A stretch of 10,697 bases of DNA from NCBI GenBank assembly GCA_021129445.1, contig JAJOLG010000004.1, forward strand, positions 3,250 to 13,946. Direction: 5' to 3'. Shown piece after piece: positions 1 through 7,032 of this stretch; the first letter of the stretch is position 1, and each line of letters starts with the position of its first letter. Below the pieces are notes generated by a model. That model worked only from the letters and a program-made list of their open reading frames with translations, had not been told where the DNA came from and did no database searches. The position numbers were made by a program, and so were the translations under genes. The stretch comes from Candidatus Altimarinota bacterium (GTDB lineage Bacteria > Patescibacteriota > Gracilibacteria > GCA-2401425 > JAJOLG01).

Positions 1-357
1 AGATGACTGAATGCGCGAAAATTTTTTAAATTTTCTCGAGGAAAGTCCGGGCAACAGAAGACAGGTTAGCGGTTAACAACCGTCTGCAAATATGAAAATA
101 TTTGTACGAGATAGTGTCACAGAGACGAGAAATTTCTTCGGAAATGGAAATGAAACGCCGTAATTTCTTAATTTTTTCGGAAATCTGGAAATCGGGTGGA
201 AATTTTTCCACTGAAAAACCTTAGCTGTTGCAACCTGGGGTTGGATTAACGGGCCAAGAAGGTCTTCATTCTCCGTTTTTCCCAGGGCTTGAATTTTAGA
301 GTAATCTAAAATCTAGATAAATATTCAGATAAAACAGAACCCGGCTTACGATCATTT
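1..357 (+). ncRNA. rnpB: RNase P RNA, bacterial type A-like
   Basis: This is the catalytic RNA of ribonuclease P, which trims 5' leaders from pre-tRNAs. The universal CR-I core GAGGAAAGTCCGGGC lies at 38-52, and the matching CR-V core ACAGAACCCGGCTTAC lies at 334-349. A CR-II-like stretch (gatagtgtcacagag) begins near 110. Terminal helix P1 can form between AGATGA (1-6) and TCATTT (352-357), and P2 between CTGAAT (8-13) and ATTCAG (323-328), so the molecule looks complete or lacks only a few 5' bases. Internal stems are AT-rich compared with E. coli. No clear intrinsic terminator follows before the converging gene that ends at 367. Family assignment is firm; exact ends are inferred from P1. 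Confidence 0.96.
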
Positions 358-366
358 AAAATTTTT

Positions 367-1173
367 TTAATTTCATTGGTATCCAAAATCCACAATTTTT
401 GCTGGTAAAAATCAAATAAGTCTTGCCAAATCTTCAAATCTCCATTTTAAATGCTCTAATTTTTCAATTACACCTCTCAGAGCAATGTACATTTCCCGGT
501 TTATTAAAAAACTTTGGTATCTATCAAGAGCTTTTTTTACCACAATTTGCTGTTTTTCTAAAAATTCTTCAACTTCAAAATCATTTGTTTTTGTATCTGA
601 TAAAAAATCTTTGATAAATCATCAAGGTTCTAATTGTATTGAATCATTGAAATTTCAAAGCTCACAGGAGAAGATAAGAAAATCAAGGTAAACTGAATTT
701 TGTAAAACTGATGTCGGTATGTTTGCTGGTCAATTTTTTAATTTTTTTATTTTTTTACTTTCTAAATAATTTTTAACAAAAAAATCTGTTCAGGTTCAAG
801 TTTTAAATTTTTCTAAAAGTTTTAAATATTTTTTTTCAGAAGTTTTTCATTTTTGTTTTGCTTCATCTTCTTCTGCGAATTTTTTAATTACATATTCTAT
901 TGCGATTGAAAATTTTTCATCTTGCATTTTGATGAAATTTTTATTGATTTGTTTGATTTTTTCTAGTTTTGTTCAGGAAGTATCTTTATTAATTTTTAAC
1001 CTTTTTGAGTCAATAAAATTTTTAAATTTTTTATTATCTATTTTTAAATTTGGATTTTGCATTTGAAAATAGTTGGCAATATTTTTAGTATCACAAATAT
1101 TTTCAGCAAAAATCTTCTGAGAAAATCAGAAAAAAAATGCTGTTGCGATGATAATTATTTTTAAGGTTTTCAT
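367..1173 (-). CDS. Secreted hypothetical protein, 268 aa (table 25)
   Basis: The frame is open for 268 codons only if TGA is glycine (about 11 in-frame TGA against two GGN codons by hand count) and stops at TAA. The protein begins MKTLKIIIIATAFFFGF and has a classic signal peptide with likely cleavage after residue 23 (KIFA|EN). The rest is Lys/Asn/Glu-rich, with probable helices and two or three cysteines. I recognise no catalytic motif and no family. No Shine-Dalgarno sequence precedes the ATG; a TATAAT box sits only 15 bases upstream, so the leader would be very short. The gene converges on rnpB with nine bases between its stop and the end of helix P1. Export is well supported; function is unknown. 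The start could only shift to internal codons, which would remove the signal peptide. Confidence 0.85.
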
Positions 1174-1188
1174 AAAATTGACTTTTTT

Positions 1189-1194
1189 ATTATA
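1189..1194 (-). promoter_or_regulatory. -10 box of the 268-aa secreted protein gene
   Basis: On the minus strand the hexamer reads TATAAT, a perfect sigma-70-type -10, 15 bases before the ATG at 1173. No good -35 is visible (candidates around TTGTAT are weak and badly spaced). The inferred transcript would start about eight bases before the ATG, giving a nearly leaderless mRNA, which fits the lack of a ribosome binding site. Confidence 0.4.
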
Positions 1195-1195
1195 T

Positions 1196-1216
1196 TTTGT
1201 ATTGTAAAAATACAAA
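1196..1216. repeat. Perfect 8-bp palindrome next to the -10 box
   Basis: TTTGTATT (1196-1203) and AATACAAA (1209-1216) are exact reverse complements around a five-base loop, GTAAA. The structure lies immediately upstream of the minus-strand TATAAT, where a -35 element would be. It could be an operator for the secreted-protein gene, or chance in AT-rich DNA. Confidence 0.4.
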
Positions 1217-1592
1217 TGATCTATTTTGGTCCAGGCCCCCATTTTTTTGAGGGACAAGCGAAAAATAAGACTATTTTTAATCGAATAGTTTTTTTATTTT
1301 CTTTTTTTCATTATTCCAATTATCAAATTTTTTTCCATAATTTATTATTTTTCCTAATTAAAAAAATTTTTTCCACACTTACAAAAATTTTTTTAGTAAA
1401 AAAAAATATTTTTATCATCTGTAAAATAATTTTTTGGGAAAAATATTTTTTTTTGAGTAAAATTTTGTGATTTAATTAAAAAAATTGATAGGTTTACAGA
1501 ATATTATTGGGGGTGAAAAAAATTTTTTGGCTTCAGGGAGAGGTGTTTTTTGTTGATTTGATGATGGTTTTTTGGAGAGAAAGAGGGTTTTT
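1217..1592. other. Intergenic AT-rich stretch with G-rich 3' part
   Basis: No convincing gene lies here. Bases 1217-1480 are dominated by T and A runs, with one GC-rich island near 1230-1260 (ggtccaggccccc ... gagggac) whose GTCC and GGAC ends could pair. From about 1490 to 1592 the plus strand becomes G-rich (gggggtg, cagggagaggtg, ggagagaaagaggg), directly ahead of the 434-aa gene. The last G-rich block can serve as its ribosome binding site; the rest may be an RNA leader or an unrecognised N-terminal extension. Confidence 0.5.
1583..1587 (+). promoter_or_regulatory. Shine-Dalgarno-like site of the 434-aa gene
   Basis: GAGGG, within gagagaaagaggg, ends five bases before the ATG at 1593. 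It is the only purine-rich site with good spacing in front of any protein gene in this window and decides the chosen start over TTG codons further upstream in the same open frame. Confidence 0.45.
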
Positions 1593-2897
1593 ATGGCTTG
1601 ATGACCTGAAACAATAAAAACTGCACCGCAACAAGAAACCATAGAAACAAAACAAGAGAGATTAAAAGAGTTAAAAAAACAGAAAGAATTCAAAGATTTT
1701 CAATCAAATTTAGTTAATGAATATGTAAAATGGAGGTATTCTAATAAAAACAATGATGCAAATAATTTTGAAGAATACATTCTTAAAAATAAAGATAAAA
1801 TAAAAGATTGAAATAAATATTTATCTGATACAAAAGATAAAATGTCAATTTGAGTTATTCAAGATGTTATTGAAGTTTGAGAGAAAAAATTTGAAACTTT
1901 AAATAAAAGTAAAGAATGAAGAGAGGCTGCTTTATGAGCACAGGCTCTTGAAACTGTTAAAGATATAGATTTTTCGAGAATTTTTGAGAGTGAATGATGA
2001 ATTATTGCGGCTTGATTATCAATGTTGGCGATTTTTAAAATGAATAAGAAACTTTGATATTGATTATTATGAACAATTTGAGCTTTATTTTTATGAAATA
2101 AGGTGACTCAATGATGATTGAATGATATATTTTGAAAAGCTGTTTGAAAACAATTAGACAATCTACATTTAACTGATATTGAAGATGTTCGGAAGAAGGA
2201 GTTTGTTTTATGATCTAAAAAAGAAGTTTTGTGATTCTCAGAAATCATGAAAATGAAAAAAGAAGATTTTTTGGAAGATGCTAAAAAATATGAAAAATTA
2301 AAAGATGTTTATCTTTGAAAAAATAAAAATCCAGATTTTAAAAATAAACCAGACTTTTTAACAGATAAAGAATATGCTTGAATTTTATTAAAATTTTTGG
2401 CTAAAAAATGATGAGGAACTCTTGTTAAATGACAATGAATTAATGAGTTAAATGATAAAGCAATTAGTAATTGATTTAATCAAATTAAAAAATGAAATTT
2501 AAATTATGTTTGGCAGTTTGTTAATGAAGAGGTTGAAAGTACTTTAAGTGGTGATTTTAAATGGCTTTTAGAAAATGGGAAAGATATTACTTATGAAACA
2601 TTTAAATTAGCGAAAAATTCTTGAATTCTTGATTTTTTTAAAGAAACAAAAGATGATTTTAAAGAAATTTTTGGAAACACTGCATTTTTGCAATATAAAG
2701 ATTGAAAATGGCATATTTTAGATAAAGTGTGATGAGAATGAAATGAAAATATTGTTGTTGAATCATGGGATGCAACAAAAAGAATGGCTATTTTATCTTA
2801 TAAATGAATTACTGAAACTTTTAGCTGGATGGTATGATGAGAAAACCCTGTTGATGAATTGAAAACATGGTTAAAAAGCCCACAGCAAAATCAATAA
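1593..2897 (+). CDS. Hypothetical protein with central membrane hairpin, 434 aa (table 25)
   Basis: A 434-codon frame with many in-frame TGA codons ends at TAA. It begins MAGGPETIKTAPQQETIETK, a polar Lys/Glu-rich segment with coiled-coil character to about residue 130. Two short hydrophobic stretches at about 137-170 (IIAAGLSMLAIF, a KMNKK turn, then LGYGLLGTIGALFLG) could be a membrane hairpin or one bent segment. The remaining 260 residues are soluble-looking, Lys/Asp-rich and contain several tryptophans. No signal peptide and no family that I recognise. It is transcribed alone and followed by a strong terminator 20 bases after the stop. The frame stays open upstream to 1476, so a longer protein from a TTG start (1485 or 1527) is possible, but the ATG has a well-placed GAGGG. 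Reality of the gene is firm; function is unknown. Confidence 0.85.
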
Positions 2898-2914
2898 AAA
2901 AATAATTAAAATGA

Positions 2915-2940
2915 AAAAAATCTCCAACCGGAGATTTTTT
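2915..2940. terminator. Bidirectional intrinsic terminator
   Basis: ATCTCC (2920-2925) and GGAGAT (2930-2935) form a stem with loop AACC; an A run lies before it and a T run after it, so it works on both strands. It ends the 434-aa gene on the plus strand and tRNA-Ala on the minus strand, which converge here. Confidence 0.85.
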
Positions 2941-2953
2941 AATAACTAATTTT

Positions 2954-3030
2954 TGGTGGAGCATATCGGAGTTGAACCGATTACCTCCTGCGTGCAAGGC
3001 AGGCGCTCTAGCCAAATGAGCTAATGCCCC
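2954..3030 (-). tRNA. tRNA-Ala(UGC)
   Basis: The minus strand folds into a full cloverleaf. The acceptor is GGGGCAT with ATGCTCC and includes a G3-U70 wobble, the known identity element for alanyl-tRNA synthetase. The anticodon loop CTTGCAC gives anticodon UGC. The T arm has GGTTCAACTCC, and CCA is encoded at the 3' end. Length is 77 bases with CCA. Confidence 0.97.
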
Positions 3031-3047
3031 AAAAATTTAGCCGAAAA

Positions 3048-3075
3048 AAAATAATAATTTAAAAAAAAAATGCAA
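3048..3075 (-). promoter_or_regulatory. Putative promoter of tRNA-Ala
   Basis: On the minus strand TTGCAT (3075-3070) and TATTTT (3053-3048) are 16 bases apart, with 17 bases from the -10 box to the tRNA. The tRNA-Gln/Gly/Pro promoter has the same layout (TTGATT, 16, TATTTT). The surroundings are poly-T, so the match is suggestive only. Confidence 0.4.
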
Positions 3076-3200
3076 GAGGAAATTTAAAAAATTTTTTTAA
3101 AATTGAAATTTTTTATTAAAAATCCATATTTTTACATTTTTTACAATCAAATTAAGTTTATTTTTACGAAAAAAAATGTAATATCTTCTGATTTAAAAAA

Positions 3201-5639
3201 ATGAAAACAAAAACAAAAACATTAAAGGCTTTAATTTGATTGATGGTTGCATTTGTATTTTCAACAAATGTATTTGCCGGATTTTATATTTCAGTAGATA
3301 ATTCTTATGCTTGAAAATCAACAGAAATTATTACTTCAAATGTCTGAAAAAATGTAAAAGCAAAAATTTCAATTGAAAAACCTGATGGGCAAAAAGTTTT
3401 TATAAATGCAAAATCTTGAAATGATTGAAAAATTTATTCAGAAATTTTGTGATATCATACAAAAAAAAAATGAAAATATAATGTTGAAATTAATTTGGAC
3501 AATTGAGATTCTGCGGAAGAAAATTTTATAGTTTACCCATGAAAATTTTCTATTTCAAAATCAAAATTTTTTGCATCTGAAAAATCCATTTCTGCCAAAG
3601 TTGACAAAGCTGATATTTTTGTCAAAGCTGTCGATAGGTATTGAAATCCTATTAAATGACAGAAAATTACAATAATTTCTTCGAGAACAGAAGATAAATT
3701 TTTAAATTGAAATGAATGTAGAACTGACACTGATTGACAATGTATTTTTTCTGTAAAATCTTCAAAAGAGTGAAATTCAACTTTTACAGCAATAAATTTA
3801 TCAGAAAATAAAGTTTTTAATCAAAGGGTAAAAATTATTTTTTACACACCAGAAGAGAAAAATGCAGTTGGGTGAAATCCATATTTGGCAAGTTTGCTTG
3901 ATATAAATGATTGATGATTGCTTCTTAATGAAAATCAATTTTGAGTTATTGATTGATTTAAAATTGAAACTTCTGATCAAATTGTGTTAAATTCTGATGA
4001 TAATTTTATGAAAATTTCTGCAATTGATGTAGATTGAAATATTGTAAAAGATTATCAATGAGAGATTCAAATTATGATTCTAAATGATGAAAATGCAGTT
4101 TTGCCATGAGAGTGAAAATATAAATTTAGTAAAGAGGATCAATGAACTCATGAGTTTTCGCTTTCAACGGTTTTTACAAGATCGTGAAATACTAAAATTG
4201 AAGTTTACGAATTAAATAATTGAGAAATAAATTTTGATGTTAAATGAGTAAAAAGTTTGATAGTTGAAGAGAAACAAGAGCAATCTTTAAATTTAAATGA
4301 AAAAGAATTAAAAATTATTTCTCCATCAAATTGAATAAAATTGTGAAATAATTTAGTTCAAGTTTCGTGAAAATGAACACCTTTTACGGATTTAAAAATT
4401 TATGTCAATGAAAAAAAGGAGTGAGATTTAATTCCGGTTGATAAAGATTGATTTTTTTCTGTAAAAATAAATTGATTAAGAGAGTGAGAAAATAAAATTC
4501 ATGTGACAGAAAATCAGTGAAATAAAAGAAGTTCAAACGATGTAAGTGTATTTATCGACACAACTGAGCCGGTTGTGACAGATTTAGAAATTTTTCCAAA
4601 AGAGATTGAAACCGAAGAAAATTTTAATTTAAAAATTTATTCTGAAAAATGACTTTCTTCTGTAAAAACTTTGGTTAATTGAAATATTGAAGTTTTAAAA
4701 CCGGTAATTTGAGAAATGTGAGCTTATGAGGCGAATATTTTATGACCTTCTGAGTCTTGAATTTATCCAATTGATGTGATTTTAGTGGATTCTATGTGAA
4801 ATAAATGAACTTATAAAAATCAATGAGAATTAAAAGTTAAAGAAAAAATAAAATTACCGGCTGATAAAATTGATATGATAGATTCAACAATTGTTTGAAA
4901 TACATTAAAATTAAAATGGCAGGTGCCAAATTCTCAAAATGAGATTAAAAATTACGAAATTTATTTGTGAGAATCTGAAAAATCTCTGAAATTATTTTGA
5001 ACTTCAAAAGTAAATGATGTCAATATTGAGAATTTAAAATGGGAAACACAATATTTCATTTGAATAAAATCAGTAAATGAGTTTTGAATGAAATCGGAGA
5101 TGTCAGACTTGAAAATTGTTAACATTTGAAAAGATCCAAAAAAACCACAAGAGCATGGTTCGGCATTGACAGAGTTTTTTAACAAAAAATCATTAACTTG
5201 ATTTGCATGAAATTCCAGAGTGACTTTAAAATGGACAAATTTATCATCAGATTCTGTAAAATACAAGATTGAATATTGAATTGATAAAGATTTTTTGGAA
5301 GAAACAATTTTCACAAAAGATAATGTGCAAACATATCATATTCAGGATTTAATCAATTGACTCGATTATTATTTCAGAGTTTATTGAGTTGATGAAGATT
5401 GAAATCCGGTTTCTAAATGAACAGAGATTTTAAAATTAACACCGCAATGAGTTGCACAAGTTCAATATTGATGATTTGTTGATAAAAATTCTTATAAAAT
5501 TGATGATATTGATCAAGTTGTAAAATCGAAAAATTGAAAAAATACAAAAACTTGACCAGAGTTATATTTTCTTTTGGCAATTGCACTTTTACTTTGAGAT
5601 TTTGCTCACAGAAAATTATTTGCAAGAAGAAAAATTTAA
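3201..5639 (+). CDS. Surface protein with Ig-like and fibronectin III domains, C-terminal anchor, 812 aa
   Basis: The frame is continuous for 812 codons with TGA as glycine (about 64 TGA against four GGN by hand count). A signal peptide MKTKTKTLKALIGLMVAFVF is cleaved probably after A26 (NVFA|GF). Residues about 135-210 resemble an invasin-type Ig domain (VKAVDRYGNPIKGQ). About 370-455 is a bacterial Ig repeat (ISPSNGIKLG ... VSGKGTPFTDLKIYV) ending in IDTTEP, followed by another Ig-like segment to about 550. Two fibronectin III-like modules occupy about 552-640 and 655-755. A hydrophobic helix at about 787-803 (YFLLAIALLLGDFA) is followed by HRKLFARRKI, so the protein is probably anchored with its bulk outside, as expected of an adhesin or envelope protein. 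No Shine-Dalgarno site. The C-ending codons GCC, GAC and GTC cluster at 3591-3632, where the 9-base repeat lies. Domain boundaries are approximate; ligand unknown. Confidence 0.9.
3591..3632 (+). repeat. RYTGMCARA repeat run inside the surface-protein gene
   Basis: TCTGCCAAA (3591-3599) and GTTGACAAA (3600-3608) are adjacent 9-mers, followed by a degenerate copy containing GTCAAAGCTGTC. They are read in codon phase 0 (Ala/Asp-Lys). The codons GCC, GAC and GTC used here are uncommon in the rest of the gene. Confidence 0.5.
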
Positions 5640-5648
5640 AAAGTTGAA

Positions 5649-5675
5649 ATTGACAAAACTGACAGAACTGCCAAA
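5649..5675 (+). repeat. Three tandem RYTGMCARA 9-mers after the surface-protein gene
   Basis: ATTGACAAA, ACTGACAGA and ACTGCCAAA follow one another without a gap, beginning ten bases after the stop. The last copy is also the left arm of the terminator that follows. Confidence 0.7.
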
Positions 5676-5692
5676 AATTTTGGCAGTTTTTT
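5666..5692 (+). terminator. Intrinsic terminator of the surface-protein gene, built from the 9-mer
   Basis: AACTGCCAAAA (5666-5676) pairs perfectly with TTTTGGCAGTT (5678-5688), and a T run extends to 5692. The arms contain a direct (5667-5675) and an inverted (5679-5687) copy of the 9-base repeat. Confidence 0.85.
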
Positions 5693-5745
5693 AATTTGTG
5701 TTTGATTGTTTTTTAATTATTTTATTTAAAATAATTTTAAAAAAA

Positions 5746-6723
5746 ATGACAATAAAAAAATTTTTATCAGATAATAAAAAAAAATTTTCTCAACAGGATT
5801 TAGAATTTTTTTTACAAAAAGTTTTAAATTGTGATAAAAAATTTTTATTTTTAAATGAAAATTTTTCAATTCCAAAAGAAAAAATTTTGGAGCTAGAAAA
5901 ATTTTTAGAAGAAAAAAAACAATGATTTTCAGTTGCATCAATTATTTGAGAGAAGAATTTTTATTGAAGGAAATTTTTTATTGATAAAAATGTACTTGTG
6001 CCAAGGGAAGAAACAGAAGATATGATTGCTTTTTTGCAAGGAAAAATTTGATGAGAATTTTACTTACCTGAAAAGAAAAATTTTTTAGATATTTGAACTT
6101 GATCTGGTGTTATTCCAATAACTTTGATTTTAAATATGTTGGAAAAAGAAACTGAATGATTTTTCGATTGAAATTTTGAAGTTGTTGAAGATATTTTATG
6201 AGATATTTTTATTGATGAAGATGAGAAAAATGAGTTTAATAAAGGTGTAAGAGCTGATATTGTTACTGAGTTTTATTCTAAAAATATTTTTTATGCATCG
6301 GATATTTCTGAAAAAGCTTTAAAAGTTGCAAAAAAAAATGCAAAAAATTTTTGAGTAAAAATAAAATTTTTTCAATTAGACTTATTAAAAAATTTGCCAA
6401 AAAAATTAAAAAATGAAGGAATTTTTTTGATAACTGCTAATTTACCATATGTTGAAGAAAAAATCAAAACTGACAAAACTGCCAAAGTTGACAACTGAAT
6501 TTCAATGGAGCCAGACTTGGCACTTTATTCATGAGAAGATGGTTTACAGCATTATTTACAGCTTTTTGAAGAATTAAAAGATGTTAAATTTAAATATTTA
6601 ATAATGGAAATGGCGCCGTGGCAAACTGACAAAATTGCCAAATTATATTCTTATTTTTGAAAAACTCAAGTTTATTTGGATCTTGGTGGAAAAAAAAGGG
6701 GGGTTTTTTTAAAAAGTCAATAA
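5746..6723 (+). CDS. prmC: Release factor glutamine methyltransferase PrmC/HemK, 325 aa
   Basis: PrmC methylates the glutamine of the GGQ motif in peptide-chain release factors, using S-adenosylmethionine. After a Lys-rich N-terminal helical domain (about 1-75) comes ASIIGEKNFYGRKFFIDKNV and then LVPREETE, matching the family block YxxGxxxFYG...VLxPRxETE. The SAM-binding motif DIGTGSG lies at 115-121, with its first two glycines encoded by TGA. The substrate motif is NLPY at 232-235 (family consensus NPPY), followed by EPDLALYSGEDG. Length is in the usual range or slightly long; part of the excess is TDKTAKVDN at 242-250, which coincides exactly with three 9-base repeats. The ATG at 5746 matches the family start; an in-frame GTG at 5698 would only add a hydrophobic AT-derived tail. 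No Shine-Dalgarno site. In a UGA-recoded lineage RF1 is expected to be the substrate, because RF2 would read UGA as stop. Confidence 0.92.
6469..6495 (+). repeat. Three tandem 9-mers inside prmC
   Basis: ACTGACAAA, ACTGCCAAA and GTTGACAAC are contiguous and in codon phase 0, encoding TDK, TAK and VDN. They sit in the variable loop after the NLPY motif. Both GCC alanine codons of prmC fall in copies of this motif (here and at 6625-6642). Confidence 0.7.
6625..6642 (+). repeat. Two tandem 9-mers inside prmC
   Basis: ACTGACAAA (6625-6633) and ATTGCCAAA (6634-6642) encode TDK and IAK in codon phase 0, near the C-terminus of PrmC. Confidence 0.5.
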
Positions 6724-6828
6724 GATTCAGTATCTCATGTTTCTAATTTTGACATTTGATATCATAAAATCAAATCTTCAAAAGTTGAAATATCAAAATT
6801 GTTTAAAAAAAATTTAGTCAAATTTTAA

Positions 6829-6860
6829 AAAATAAAAGAATTTGCTTTTGTTTATTTTTT
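6829..6860 (+). terminator. Weak possible terminator after prmC
   Basis: AAAATAAAAG (6829-6838) can pair with CTTTTGTTTATTTT (6845-6858) with a small bulge, and T's follow. It lies 106 bases after the prmC stop and overlaps the deaD -35 box, so it may be fortuitous. Confidence 0.25.
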
Positions 6861-6870
6861 TTACTATATT
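6842..6870 (+). promoter_or_regulatory. Putative sigma-70 promoter of the DEAD-box helicase
   Basis: TTGCTT (6842-6847) and TATATT (6865-6870) are separated by 17 bases, the optimal spacing. Transcription would start near 6877 and leave a leader of about 155 bases before the ATG at 7033. Confidence 0.5.
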
Positions 6871-6969
6871 ATTTTAGTTATTTTTTACTGGATCCATTTT
6901 GCAAAAGTCGGGCTGCAAAAAGTGATTTTGCAAAAAATGATATTTTATTTCTGATAAAGTATTTTTACG

Positions 6970-6993
6970 AATTTATTTTTTGTAAAATAAATT
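6970..6993 (+). repeat. Perfect 10-bp hairpin in the helicase leader
   Basis: AATTTATTTT (6970-6979) and AAAATAAATT (6984-6993) are exact reverse complements around the loop TTGT. No T run follows, so it is not a standard terminator. Being A/T only, it may be chance. Confidence 0.35.
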
Positions 6994-7032
6994 TATTTGA
7001 AATGTAGTTTTTAAAAAATAATAATTAAAATT

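Larger units (their letters stand above)
6724..7032 (+). other. prmC-deaD intergenic region with long helicase leader
   Basis: No gene is supported. It holds a weak hairpin followed by T's (6829-6858) that may end prmC, a promoter at 6842-6870, and an inferred 5' leader of about 155 bases. The leader carries three copies of TGCAAAA (6900, 6914 and 6929), two of them inside the palindrome TTTTGCAAAA, and a perfect 10-bp AT hairpin at 6970-6993. A leader this long ahead of a DEAD-box helicase fits cold-shock-type control, but that is inference. Confidence 0.5.

Noticed and set aside
1216-1479. 84-87 codon plus-strand frame rich in Phe, Ile and Lys
   Set aside because: It follows T and A runs, has no family resemblance, no ribosome binding site, and starts inside the palindrome. 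The T-rich composition alone lowers stop frequency.
4961-5314. 117-codon minus-strand frame in the surface-protein gene
   Set aside because: Antisense shadow of fibronectin III coding sequence; no start context or recognisable product.
5698-5745. GTG start extending PrmC by 16 residues
   Set aside because: The extension is hydrophobic AT-derived sequence, begins a few bases after the terminator T run, and the ATG at 5746 fits the family's N-terminus.
6738-6818. 26-codon frame after prmC
   Set aside because: Too short, no ribosome binding site, no similarity, and within range of chance.
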